The notes below the pieces were generated by a model. It was not told the origin of the DNA. It searched no databases and was given only the letters and a program-made list of their open reading frames with translations. Below, piece by piece: positions 7,947 to 16,706 of a stretch of DNA of 64,000 bases. This DNA comes from Ancylobacter sonchi (GTDB lineage: Bacteria; Pseudomonadota; Alphaproteobacteria; Rhizobiales; Xanthobacteraceae). Both the position numbers and the translations under genes were made by a program. Numbering within the stretch: position 1 is the stretch's first letter; the number at the start of each line of letters is the position of its first letter. The stretch covers positions 372,001 through 436,000 of the forward strand of contig NZ_JAHBGF010000036.1 of assembly GCF_018390695.1 (NCBI RefSeq), written 5' to 3'.

Positions 7947-8995
7947 GCGCCCGCCTCCTCGTCACCCAGCCCGGCCCGCAGACCACGGTGCAGGATCTCG
8001 GCCGCGTCGGCGCGCAGGCCTATGGCGTGCCGGTCTGCGGCGCGCTCGACATGGTGGCGCTGCGCCTCGCCAATGCGCTGGTCGGCAACGAGCCGGGCGC
8101 CGCCGCGCTCGAATGCCGCCTCATCGGCCCCGCCTTCACCGTCGAGGGCGGGCCGGTGCGCCTGGCGCTCGCCGGCGCCGAGGCGACGATCCAAGTCACG
8201 TGCGAGGTCGCGCGCGGCGACGAGACCCGCTCCTACCCTGCCTGGCGCGCCATCGACGTGCCCGAGGGCGCCGGCGTGCGCATCGGCACGCTGCGCGGCA
8301 GCGGCGCGGCGGTGCTGGCGGTGGCCGGCGGGTTCGATGTTCCCGTAGTGCTCAATTCCCGCGCCACCGACCTCAAGGGCGGCTTCGGCGGGCTGGGCGG
8401 CCGGGCGCTGACGGCGGGCGACCGGCTGCCGGTCGGCACCGGCGCGCCGGAAGGACCCTGCCTCGAACTGCCGCGCCCGCCATCGCTCGCCTTCGACGGC
8501 ATGCTGCGCGTGGTGCCCGGCCCTCAGGACGACGCCTTCACGCAGGACGGTCTCGCCACCTTCCTCGGCTCGACCTACCGCGTCTCGCGCGAGGCGGATC
8601 GCATGGGCATCCGCCTCGAGGGCGCGCCGCTCGCCTTCCACACCTCGGCCGACATCACCTCCGACGGCATCGCCACCGGCGCCATCCAGGTGCCCGGCTC
8701 GGGGCTGCCCATCGTGCTGCTCGCCGATCACCAGACGGTCGGCGGCTACGCCAAGATCGCCACGGTGATCTCCGCCGACCTGCCGCGCGCCGGCCGGCTC
8801 ACCCCGGGTGCCGAGCTGCGCTTCAGGGCGGTGAGCGTCACGGAGGCGGAGGAGGCGCGCCGGGCGCTGGAACGCGAGATCGCCGCGCTCGTCGCCTCGC
8901 TGACCCCGGTGCGCGCCGCCGCCGAGATCGATCTCGCGGCGCTTTACGCGACCAATCTCATTTCCGGGGTGGTGACAGCGTGCGATCCCGAGTAA
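7943..8995 (+). CDS. pxpC: 5-oxoprolinase subunit C (allophanate hydrolase subunit 2 family)
   Basis: Encodes 350 residues of the biotin-dependent-carboxylase-like/KipA family. Signatures are TTVQDLGRVGAQAYGVP at the N-terminus, ALDMVALRLANALVGN, LEC around residue 50, and in the second half ADRMGIRLEG, SDGIATGAIQVPG and LADHQTVGGYAKIA. With PxpA and PxpB it should hydrolyse 5-oxoproline to glutamate or act on a related lactam. The start overlaps the pxpB stop by four bases. A candidate transporter partner is not adjacent. Confidence 0.92.
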   Translation: MSARLLVTQPGPQTTVQDLGRVGAQAYGVPVCGALDMVALRLANALVGNEPGAAALECRLIGPAFTVEGGPVRLALAGAEATIQVTCEVARGDETRSYPAWRAIDVPEGAGVRIGTLRGSGAAVLAVAGGFDVPVVLNSRATDLKGGFGGLGGRALTAGDRLPVGTGAPEGPCLELPRPPSLAFDGMLRVVPGPQDDAFTQDGLATFLGSTYRVSREADRMGIRLEGAPLAFHTSADITSDGIATGAIQVPGSGLPIVLLADHQTVGGYAKIATVISADLPRAGRLTPGAELRFRAVSVTEAEEARRALEREIAALVASLTPVRAAAEIDLAALYATNLISGVVTACDPE

Positions 8996-9017
8996 CAGGC
9001 GTGCGAATAAGTTTATG

Positions 9018-9025
9018 TGATACTG
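9018..9025 (+). promoter_or_regulatory. Short TGATACTG motif upstream of gntR, repeated upstream of the second Mo-hydroxylase gene
   Basis: TGATACTG sits in the AT-rich leader of the GntR gene. The same 8-mer occurs in the opposite orientation at 14339-14346, between the two divergent molybdenum-hydroxylase loci. Eight bases is short, so chance is possible. Confidence 0.3.
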
Positions 9026-9090
9026 AAGATAAGATCATTCGTTGATTCTGCCGCAGGTTGAAGCGGCCGCGATGGGTACGACACGAGCCG

Positions 9091-9843
9091 ATGCTGAAGG
9101 ACAACGCGGCCGCGCTGGCCAATCCCGATTATCGTCGCAGCCCGGTGCCGCGCTATCTGCAGATCGCCGGCGTGATCCGCCGCCGCATCGAAGACGGCGT
9201 CTGGGGGCCGAACGAGAAGATCTCCACGCTGCAGGAGCTGGAAGCCGAGTTCCAGGTCGCCCGTGTCACCGTCCGCCAGGCGGTAGAGGTGCTGCAGGGC
9301 GAGGGGCTGGTGCGCCGCATCCAGGGCAAGGGCACCTTCGTCTCCGGCGCGGTGGAAGAGAAGCGCTGGCTGAAGCTCGACCTGAAATGGCATTCCATCG
9401 CCGGCATCATCGGCGCCAACGTGCCGCGCTTCGTCACCGGCGCCGCCCCGGCCGGGCCGCCGCAGATCCGTCCCGAGGACGGCACGCCGGCGGCACAGTA
9501 CCGCTATCTGGAAAGCGTGCAGTCGCGGCGCGGCCAGCCCTATTCCTTCGCGCGGGTGCATTTCGACGCCGAGCTCTACGAGCTCGCGCCCGCCCGCTTC
9601 GACCGCGAGCCGACCATCAGCGTGATCAGCACGCTGGAAGGGCTGAAGGTGAACAAGGCGCGCCAGTCCTTCATCGTCGGCACGGTGGAGCCGCGCGTCG
9701 CCAACCTGCTGGCCATCGGCATCGGCTTCCCGACGGTGGAGGCGCATCTCGTCGTCACCGACGACCGCGACACGGTGATCTACGTCGCCGACATCATCTA
9801 TCGCGGCGACTGCGTGCAGCTGGACGTCGACCTGCTGCGCTGA
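9091..9843 (+). CDS. GntR-family transcriptional regulator, HutC subfamily
   Basis: Encodes about 250 residues. The N-terminal winged helix-turn-helix includes RYLQIAGVIRRRIEDGVWGPNEKIST, ELEAEFQVARVTVRQAVEVL and GLVRRIQGKGTFVSG (about residues 22-90). The C-terminal half has the UTRA effector fold (YRYLESVQSRRGQPYSFARVHF, then TVEPRVANLLAIGIGFPTVEAHLVV). This architecture defines the HutC group, whose members sense small catabolic effectors. ATG 9091 is chosen; an in-frame TTG at 9058 would add 11 residues. It lies between pxpC and the molybdenum-hydroxylase operon and probably controls part of this region; a HutC-like palindrome lies at 27478-27489. Confidence 0.9.
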   Translation: MLKDNAAALANPDYRRSPVPRYLQIAGVIRRRIEDGVWGPNEKISTLQELEAEFQVARVTVRQAVEVLQGEGLVRRIQGKGTFVSGAVEEKRWLKLDLKWHSIAGIIGANVPRFVTGAAPAGPPQIRPEDGTPAAQYRYLESVQSRRGQPYSFARVHFDAELYELAPARFDREPTISVISTLEGLKVNKARQSFIVGTVEPRVANLLAIGIGFPTVEAHLVVTDDRDTVIYVADIIYRGDCVQLDVDLLR

Positions 9844-9850
9844 CGCGCCC

Positions 9851-11029
9851 TCACCCGCGCCCGAACAGCCGCGCCAGCCAGCCCTTCACCAGGCCCCACG
9901 CCAGCGCGCCGGCATCGAGCGAGGCGGCCGACGCCGCCGGCGCCTCGCCCCGGAGCCGCGACGCGAGATTGGCGGCGAAAGTCTGCGTCAGCCGCGCCGC
10001 GACGTCGCGGGCGATGGCGCCACGGCTCATCTGCGCCAGCGGCCCCTGCAGCACATAGGCGACGTCGACGCTCACCCGCGTCGCCGCACCATCCGCGTTC
10101 TCGGCGAGCCGATAGGCGAGCCGCGCCCGTACCTGCGTGGCGCTGCGGGCGTCGACGCCGCGGCCGTCGATGCTGCCGGACCAGTCGGCCGGGTTCGGCG
10201 CGATGCGCCCGGTGCCGCCGAACGCCGCCTGCATCGGCCCGAGCTTCACCACCATCTCGGCGGCGAGCGAGCGCCCGTCGCTCGGCGCGGTCAGCCGCGC
10301 GCCCGGCAGGCAGGCGATCACCTGCTCCGGCGACTGAAACAGGGCCCACACCTCCGCGCGCGGAGCCGGCACCTCGAAGCTCTCGCGGATTTCGACCGGA
10401 TTGCGCAGCGGCTCGTCATCGGCGACCGCCTCCACGGCAACCGCCGCCGCGGTCGCCGGCGGCACCGACGTCGCCTCGACTGCCACCCGCGCCGGCGATA
10501 CCGGCAGAGCGAGCGGCGAGGCATAGGACGGCGGCGCCAGCATCGTGCCGCGCGTCACGACGGCCTCCGCGCGGGAAGCGGCCACCTTCCGGATGGCCCG
10601 GATGATGCCGACATAGCCGGTGCAGCGGCAGAGATTTCCCGCCAGCTCGTGGCGGATGGTGTCCTCATCGGCATGCGGGTGGCGCAGCACGATGTCGCGC
10701 GCCATCACCAGCATGCCGGGGGTACAGAAGCCGCATTGCAGGCCGTGCTCGTCCATGAAGGCCTCGCGCAGCTCGCCGACCACCGCGTCGTCGGCCAGTC
10801 CCTCGACGGTGGTGATGCGGGCGCCGTCGAGGCTCACGGGGAAGGCGATGCAGGAGCGCGCCGGTGCGCCGTCGATCAGCACCGTGCAGGCGCCGCACAC
10901 GCCGTGCTCGCAGCCGAGATGGGTGGCGGTGAGCAGCATCTCCTCGCGCAGGAAATCGGCGAGGTGCGTGCGCGGCTCGACGCTGGCCTCGATGGCGCGG
11001 CCGTTCACTTCGAGCTTGATCGGGATCAT
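9851..11029 (-). CDS. 2Fe-2S subunit of a molybdenum hydroxylase fused to a CoxG (SRPBCC) domain
   Basis: Encodes 392 residues in two parts. Residues 1-155 are a complete CoxS-type iron-sulfur subunit: Cys40, 45, 48 and 60 for the plant-ferredoxin cluster and Cys99, 102, 134 and 136 (CGFC and CRC) for the second cluster. A Pro/Ala-rich linker of about 55 residues leads to a CoxG-like SRPBCC domain (about 212-350: IRESFEVPAPRAEVWALF, IACLPGARL) and an amphipathic C-terminal end, WGLVKGWLARLFGRG. CoxG is a separate protein in the CO dehydrogenase system, where it is tied to membrane attachment; here it is part of the electron-transfer subunit. The start overlaps the FAD-subunit stop (ATGA). Confidence 0.92.
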   Translation of the reverse strand: MIPIKLEVNGRAIEASVEPRTHLADFLREEMLLTATHLGCEHGVCGACTVLIDGAPARSCIAFPVSLDGARITTVEGLADDAVVGELREAFMDEHGLQCGFCTPGMLVMARDIVLRHPHADEDTIRHELAGNLCRCTGYVGIIRAIRKVAASRAEAVVTRGTMLAPPSYASPLALPVSPARVAVEATSVPPATAAAVAVEAVADDEPLRNPVEIRESFEVPAPRAEVWALFQSPEQVIACLPGARLTAPSDGRSLAAEMVVKLGPMQAAFGGTGRIAPNPADWSGSIDGRGVDARSATQVRARLAYRLAENADGAATRVSVDVAYVLQGPLAQMSRGAIARDVAARLTQTFAANLASRLRGEAPAASAASLDAGALAWGLVKGWLARLFGRG

Positions 11030-11844
11030 GCGGGCAGGCTTTCGGATTCCAGAGCCTCGATAGCCTGGCGGATGACTTTCCGGTGCAGGCGCAGCGTGGC
11101 GGGCTCGGCATCGAGCCCGGCGGCGACCAGCCGGACGTCGAGCAGCGACGGGTCGACGAGGACGGCTTTCGCCTCGGTGACGACGATGTGCCGCCCCTCG
11201 GTGGCGCCGACGACAAGGCGGTGGATGCCCCGCGCGTCATCCGCCAGCACCGCGCACATGGCTTCGGCGAACTCACCGACCTTGCGGCAGGACTTGCGGT
11301 AGCCGAAACGCGCGGAGGTCGACGCACGCGGCACGAAGACGCCGGTGACGAGCTCGCCCTCCATCAGCGCGGTGGAGAACGCCCCCAGCAGGAAATCCTC
11401 CAGCGCCAGCTCGCGGCTACCGTCTGGACCGACCAGCACCACGCGGGCGCCGAGCGCGGTCAGCGTCGTCGGCCAGTCGGCGGCGGGATCGGCATGGACG
11501 AGGCTGCCGCCCACCGTGCCGCGATTGCGCACCGCGCGATAGGCGATGCCGTGCGCGACCCGCGCGAGGAAGCCCGGCGTCGGGTCCGGCACCGCGCTGT
11601 CCTCGAACTCGGCATGGGTGATGGCGGCGCCATAGAGCACGCCGTCCGCCCGCTCCTCGACCCGGCGCAGCTCGGGGATCTTCGCGACATCGACGAGGCA
11701 GGAAGGCCGCGCGAGACGCAAATTCAGCATCGGCCCGAGGCTCTGGCCGCCGGCCACCGGCTTGGCGCCGTGATCCTCGTCGAGCGCCGCCACCGCCGCC
11801 GCCACCGTGGCGGGGCGCAGATAATCGAAACGCGCCGCCTTCAC
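11026..11844 (-). CDS. FAD-binding (medium) subunit of a molybdenum hydroxylase, CoxM-like
   Basis: Encodes 272 residues. FAD-binding signatures are KPVAGGQSLGPMLNLRLARP (about residues 31-50), then GAAITHAEFE and the pair RNRGTVGGSLVHADPAAD near 110-127, as in CoxM and xanthine dehydrogenase FAD subunits. It passes electrons from the iron-sulfur subunit to an acceptor. It overlaps both neighbours by four bases, giving a large-medium-small gene order on the minus strand. Confidence 0.92.
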   Translation of the reverse strand: MKAARFDYLRPATVAAAVAALDEDHGAKPVAGGQSLGPMLNLRLARPSCLVDVAKIPELRRVEERADGVLYGAAITHAEFEDSAVPDPTPGFLARVAHGIAYRAVRNRGTVGGSLVHADPAADWPTTLTALGARVVLVGPDGSRELALEDFLLGAFSTALMEGELVTGVFVPRASTSARFGYRKSCRKVGEFAEAMCAVLADDARGIHRLVVGATEGRHIVVTEAKAVLVDPSLLDVRLVAAGLDAEPATLRLHRKVIRQAIEALESESLPA

Positions 11845-14237
11845 GACACCGCCTCCCCCGCCTGCGTCGCCTTCGCCTGCGTCACCTGCGCCTGCGTCAC
11901 GGCCTGCCGCACCCGGCGCGGCGTCATCGGCGACATGGAGAGCTCGACGCCCATACCCTTCAGCGCGTCGTTGATGGCGTTGCCCAGCGCCGCCGGCGGG
12001 GCGATGGCGCCGCCCTCGCCGATGCCCTTCTGGCCGAAGCGGGTATTGGGCGAGGGCGTCTGGATGTGGTCGATGCGCACATTCGGCATCTCGCCAGCGC
12101 CGGGCAGCAGGTAGTCGGCGAGCGTCGAGGCCAATGGCTGGCCATGCTCGTCATAGGTCATCTCTTCATAGAGCGCAGTGCCGATGCCCTGCGCGGTGCC
12201 GCCATAGATCTGGCCGTCCACCACCATCGGGTTGAGCAGCACGCCGCCATCCTCGACGATGACGTAGTCGAGGATCTCCACCTCGCCGGTCTCCGGCTCC
12301 ACCGCCACCACGGCGGCGTGGCTGGCATAGGAGAAAGTGCCGGTATCCACCGTCGGCTTGTAGCCGGCAACGAGGTCCAGCCCGTCCGGGTGGATGTCGG
12401 CCGGCAGGTTCTGCGGCGCGAGATACCAGGTCTTCGCCACCTCGGCGAAGCTCACCGAGCCGTGCGGCCCCACCACCTGCGCGTCGCGGATCGCCACCGC
12501 GTCCTCCGGCGCCTGCAACAGATGCGCGCCGATGCGCTTGATGCGCTCGCCGAGCCGCTCGCAGGCGCTCGCCACCGCGCCGCCCGACATCACCGCCGAG
12601 CGCGAGCCCCAGGTGCCGGTGGAATAGGGCGTCAGCGCCGTGTCGCCATGCACGACGTTCACCTGCTCGGGGTCGATGCCCAGCACCTCGCAGGCGACCT
12701 GCGCCATGGTGGTCTCCATGGACTGGCCGTGGCTCTGCGCGCCGATGCGCACCTCCAGCGTGCCGTCCGGCGTCAGTCGGGCGCCGCAGCTCTCGATGCC
12801 CGGCACCATAGGGATGCCCCAGCCGTGATAGACCGAGGTGCCGTGCGCGCCCTGCTCGCAATAGGTGGCGTAGCCCAGGCCGATCTTCCGGCCGTCCTTT
12901 TCGCCCGCGAGCTGGCGCGCCCGCACCGCGTCATGGCCGATCATCTCCCGCGCCCGCCTGAGGCTCTCGGGATAGTCGCCCATGTCGAAATCCTTGCCGG
13001 TGATCGAGGTGAACGGCATCTGATCCGGGCGGACGAGGTTGCGCATGCGCACGTCGTAGGGATCGAGCCCGGCCTCGCGGGCGACCGCGTCGATCATCAG
13101 CTCCATCGCCGTGCACACGCCGGTGCGGGCGACGCCGCGATAGGGCACGATGGGCGGCTTGTTCGAGCACACCGAATAGGTGCGGCAGCGATAGGCCGGC
13201 AAATTGTACGGCCCCGGCAGGTTCGACACCACCTGCGCGCCTTCCAGGCAGGCGGAGAACGGGTAGACCGAATAGGCGCCGGCATCGACATGCGCCACCG
13301 CCTCGAAGCCGAGCAGCGTGCCGTCCGTATCCGCATAGGCGGTCATCACATAGTGATGCTCGCGGCAATTGGCGGCGGCGATCAGGTGCTCGCGGCGGTC
13401 CTCCAGCCACTTGACCGGCCGGTCGAGCTTCAGAGCCGCCCAGGCGCAGCACACTTCCTCCGGCTGCAACAGGCCCTTCCAGCCGAAGCCGCCGCCGACA
13501 TCGGGCGCCACCACGCGGATCTTGCGCGTATCGAGCCCGAGGCATTCGGCGAGGCCGGAGCGCACGATGTGCGGCATCTGCGTCGCCGTCCACAAAGTGA
13601 GCTGTTCGAGATAGCGCTCGAACACCGCGATGCAGCCCTTGCCCTCCAGCGGCGACATGCACTGCCGGCTGGTACGCACCTCGCGCGTCACCTTCACCGG
13701 AGCGCTCGCGAGCTTCTCGGCATCGAAGAACTTGTCGGTCTGCGAGACGAGGAACACATTGTCCGGCCACTCGTCATGCACCAGTGCCGCGCCGGGCTGA
13801 GCGGCACGCAGCATGTCGTGATTGGCCGGCAGTTCCTCATAGTCGACGCGGATCTCCTCGCAGAGGTCCTCCGCCTCGGCGCGGGTCTCGGCGAGCACCA
13901 TCACCACCGGCTCGCCGGCGAAGCGCACCTTGCCGCTGGCGAGCGAAGGCTGGGTGGAGACGCGGAAGCCCGGCAGGCCGGTCTTGGCGAGGATGTCCTT
14001 CACGCCGACCATGTCGGCATGGGTGAAGGCACGGCCCTTCAGATGCGCGGGAATGTGGATCGCCCGGATCCGCGCATGGGCGAGCGGGGCGCGCAGGAAG
14101 GCGGCTTCGAGCTGGCCGGGGAAGCGCATGTCGCCGACGAACCGCCCGCGGCCGGCGAGCAGCCGCGCATCCTCCTTGCGGCGCACCGAGGCGCCGACCC
14201 CGCGCCCCTCCCGCGCCCCATGGCTCGATTCCTGCAT
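11841..14237 (-). CDS. Molybdenum-cofactor large subunit of an aerobic hydroxylase (CoxL/XDH family, form II-like)
   Basis: About 798 residues. Family motifs are GVGASVRRKEDARLLAGRGRF at the start, VAPDVGGGFGWKG, VPYRGVARTGVCTAME (the active-site loop, close to the form II AYRGAGR rather than the AYxCSFR of true CO dehydrogenase) and GQKGIGEGGAIAPP with the conserved Glu near the C-terminus. It should hydroxylate an aromatic N-heterocycle, aldehyde or similar substrate with water as oxygen donor. ATG 14237 is chosen; a GTG at 14243 is two codons upstream. Neither has a strong ribosome site. The gene leads the three-gene minus-strand operon. Confidence 0.92.
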   Translation of the reverse strand: MQESSHGAREGRGVGASVRRKEDARLLAGRGRFVGDMRFPGQLEAAFLRAPLAHARIRAIHIPAHLKGRAFTHADMVGVKDILAKTGLPGFRVSTQPSLASGKVRFAGEPVVMVLAETRAEAEDLCEEIRVDYEELPANHDMLRAAQPGAALVHDEWPDNVFLVSQTDKFFDAEKLASAPVKVTREVRTSRQCMSPLEGKGCIAVFERYLEQLTLWTATQMPHIVRSGLAECLGLDTRKIRVVAPDVGGGFGWKGLLQPEEVCCAWAALKLDRPVKWLEDRREHLIAAANCREHHYVMTAYADTDGTLLGFEAVAHVDAGAYSVYPFSACLEGAQVVSNLPGPYNLPAYRCRTYSVCSNKPPIVPYRGVARTGVCTAMELMIDAVAREAGLDPYDVRMRNLVRPDQMPFTSITGKDFDMGDYPESLRRAREMIGHDAVRARQLAGEKDGRKIGLGYATYCEQGAHGTSVYHGWGIPMVPGIESCGARLTPDGTLEVRIGAQSHGQSMETTMAQVACEVLGIDPEQVNVVHGDTALTPYSTGTWGSRSAVMSGGAVASACERLGERIKRIGAHLLQAPEDAVAIRDAQVVGPHGSVSFAEVAKTWYLAPQNLPADIHPDGLDLVAGYKPTVDTGTFSYASHAAVVAVEPETGEVEILDYVIVEDGGVLLNPMVVDGQIYGGTAQGIGTALYEEMTYDEHGQPLASTLADYLLPGAGEMPNVRIDHIQTPSPNTRFGQKGIGEGGAIAPPAALGNAINDALKGMGVELSMSPMTPRRVRQAVTQAQVTQAKATQAGEAVS

Positions 14238-14294
14238 GATCACGACCGATCGATCCCCTGATGGAAGCGCCCTATCTGGCGCACTATCCTATTC

Positions 14295-14310
14295 GATTAT
14301 CGAGATTATC
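14295..14310. promoter_or_regulatory. Direct GATTATC repeats between the divergent Mo-hydroxylase genes
   Basis: GATTATC occurs at 14295-14301 and 14304-14310, a 9-base period, in a short AT-rich island between divergent operons. The core GATTAT is the complement of the ATAATC found in the shared 12-mer at 7095 and 30897, so it may be a related regulator site. Confidence 0.4.
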
Positions 14311-14405
14311 ACACGATATGTGCTGATCTTTGCATAAACAGTATCATTGGCAAGAGCGCAGAGGCGTTCTAAGCTGGATCGACGCGACACAAGGGGATCA
14401 GCGCG

Positions 14406-16706
14406 ATGAAATTCGGTGTGGGCCAGCCGTTCCGGCGCGTCGAGGACCAGCGCTTCATCACCGGCACCGGCCGCTACACCGACGACATCCGTTATGACGG
14501 CGAGGCCTATGGCTTCGTGGTGCGCTCCCCGGTCGCCCACGGCATCCTCAACGGCGTCGACGCCGAGGCGGCGCGTGAGATGCCCGGTGTGCTCGCCGTC
14601 TATACCGGCGCGGATCTGGCGGCCGACAATATCGGCACGCTGCCCGCCGTCATCGTGCTCGACAATGTCGAGGGCGGGCGCATGCCCACCCCGCCCTATC
14701 ACCCGCTGGCGCAGGGCAAGGTCACCTATCTCGGCCAGCCGGTCGCCTTCGTGGTCGCCGAGACCGCCATCGAGGCGCTGGAAGCCGCCGAGGCGGTGGC
14801 GCTCGACATCGAGGATCTGCCGGCGGCGATCGACCCTGTGGCGGCCTTTGCCGCGGACGCGCCGCAGCTTCACCCGGAAGCACCCGGCAATGTCGCGCTC
14901 CACTGGGCGCATGGCGACGTCGCCGCCACGCAGGCAGCACTAGAGGCCTCGCACCGCGTCGTCGAGCTGGAGGTGGTGAACAACCGCATCATTGTCGCCT
15001 CGATGGAGCCGCGCAACGCCATCGGCCTCTTTGACGCCGAAACCGGCGACTTCACGCTGGTGACGGGCTCGCAGGGCAGCCACATGATTCGCGGCTGGCT
15101 GTTCGAGCAGCTGTTCGGCGAGCCGGCGACCAAGCTGCGCGTCATCACCCCGGATGTCGGCGGCGGCTTCGGCATGAAGGCGATCCCCTATCCCGAGCAG
15201 GGCCTCGTGCTCTACGCCGCCCGCAAGCTCGGCCGTCCCGTGCGCTGGCAGTCGAGCCGCACCGAGGCGTTCCTCTCCGATACGCAGGGCCGCGACAACC
15301 TCTCGCGCGCCCGGCTCGGCATTGGCGCCGACAACCGCTTCACCGCGCTGCTGGTGGAGACCATGGCGCCCTGCGGCGGCGCGCTGTCGGCCTTCGGCGT
15401 CTACTGCCCGACGCTGTCCGGCCCGCCCATGGCGCCGGGCGTCTACCGCATTCCCGTCGTCGCCACCGATGTGCGCATCGCCTACACCAACACCGCGCCG
15501 ATGGACGCCTATCGCGGCGCCGGCCGGCCGGAGGCCGCCTATCTCATCGAGCGCATCGTCGACAAGGCCGCGCGGGAACTCGGTCTCGCCCCGGAAGTGC
15601 TGCGCGAGCTCAACATGATCGCCCCCGGGGAGATGCCGCACAAGACCGGCGCCGGCGTCACCTATGATTCCGGCGACTTCGCCGCGGTGATGAAGACCGC
15701 GATGCAGACGGCCGACTGGGCCGGCTTCCCCGCCCGCCGGGCGCAGTCGGACGGGCTGATGCGCGGAATCGGCCTCGGCTACTACATCGAGCGCACCGGC
15801 GTGCCCGGCAAGGAAGGCGCGGTGGTGGAGATCTCAGTCGACGGCGCGGTGACCGTGCATGTCGGCACCCAGTCCACCGGCCAGGGCCACGAGACCACCT
15901 ATGTGCAGATGACCGCCGAGGCGCTGGGCCTCGATGTCGAGCGCATCACCGTGAAGACCGGCGACACCGACCAGCCGCTGCCCTCGGCCGGCGGCACGGT
16001 GGCCTCGCGCTCCATGGTGCATGGCGGCGGCGCGCTGCGCCTCGCCAATGGCGACCTCATCGGCAAGGCGCATGAGCAGGCGGCAAAGCTGCTCGACAGC
16101 GACATCCGCGAGGTGGAATTCGAGGACGGCGCCTTTCACGTGCCCGGCACCAACCGCCATGTCGGCCTTCTGGAGGTGGCGGCGAAGGCCGGCGGCCTCA
16201 CCGGCGTCGGCGATTTCGAGCAGATGATCGGCACTTTCCCCAATGGCGCGCATATCTGCGAGGTGGCGGTCGATCCCGACACCGGCTCGATCAAGGTCGA
16301 GCGCTATACGGTGGTCGACGATTTCGGCCGCACGCTCAACCCGCTGGTGCTGTCCGGCCAGGTGCATGGCGGCATCGCGCAGGGGCTCGGCCAGGCGATG
16401 CTGGAACGCGTGGTCTACGATCCCGACACCGGCCAGCTGCTCTCCGGCTCGTTCATGGATTACGGCATTCCGCGCGCGGAGGACGTGCCGTTCTTCGACG
16501 TCTCGACGCAGAACGTGCCTTGCACCACCAACCCGCTCGGCATCAAGGGTGCGGGCGAGGCCGGCGCCATCGGCGCCCCGCCGGCCTTCGTGAACGCGGT
16601 GATCGACGCCCTCGCACCGCTCGGCATCACCGAACTCGACATGCCGCTCACCCCGTTCCGGGTGTGGGACGCGATCGAGGCGGCGAAGGCGGCGAAGGCC
16701 GCCTAG
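14406..16706 (+). CDS. Second molybdenum-cofactor large subunit (CoxL/XDH family, form II)
   Basis: Encodes 766 residues: GVGQPFRRVEDQRFITGTGRYTDDI at the start, TPDVGGGFGMKA, MDAYRGAGRPEAAY (exact form II AYRGAGR active-site loop) and IKGAGEAGAIGAPP with the conserved Glu. It is a second hydroxylase catalytic subunit, divergent from the first. AAGGGG lies eight bases before the ATG. No medium or small subunit accompanies it, so it must borrow the CoxM- and CoxS-like subunits of the divergent operon or use distant ones. Its stop overlaps that of the convergent phosphoribosyltransferase gene in a shared CTAG. Confidence 0.92.
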   Translation: MKFGVGQPFRRVEDQRFITGTGRYTDDIRYDGEAYGFVVRSPVAHGILNGVDAEAAREMPGVLAVYTGADLAADNIGTLPAVIVLDNVEGGRMPTPPYHPLAQGKVTYLGQPVAFVVAETAIEALEAAEAVALDIEDLPAAIDPVAAFAADAPQLHPEAPGNVALHWAHGDVAATQAALEASHRVVELEVVNNRIIVASMEPRNAIGLFDAETGDFTLVTGSQGSHMIRGWLFEQLFGEPATKLRVITPDVGGGFGMKAIPYPEQGLVLYAARKLGRPVRWQSSRTEAFLSDTQGRDNLSRARLGIGADNRFTALLVETMAPCGGALSAFGVYCPTLSGPPMAPGVYRIPVVATDVRIAYTNTAPMDAYRGAGRPEAAYLIERIVDKAARELGLAPEVLRELNMIAPGEMPHKTGAGVTYDSGDFAAVMKTAMQTADWAGFPARRAQSDGLMRGIGLGYYIERTGVPGKEGAVVEISVDGAVTVHVGTQSTGQGHETTYVQMTAEALGLDVERITVKTGDTDQPLPSAGGTVASRSMVHGGGALRLANGDLIGKAHEQAAKLLDSDIREVEFEDGAFHVPGTNRHVGLLEVAAKAGGLTGVGDFEQMIGTFPNGAHICEVAVDPDTGSIKVERYTVVDDFGRTLNPLVLSGQVHGGIAQGLGQAMLERVVYDPDTGQLLSGSFMDYGIPRAEDVPFFDVSTQNVPCTTNPLGIKGAGEAGAIGAPPAFVNAVIDALAPLGITELDMPLTPFRVWDAIEAAKAAKAA

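Noticed and set aside
12066..14261. Plus-strand open frame of about 731 codons opposite the first Mo-hydroxylase large subunit
   Set aside because: Antisense shadow; the minus-strand frame has all CoxL-family motifs.
11841..16706. True aerobic CO dehydrogenase (coxL form I)
   Set aside because: The active-site loop is VPYRGVAR or AYRGAGR, not AYxCSFR, so CO oxidation is unlikely.
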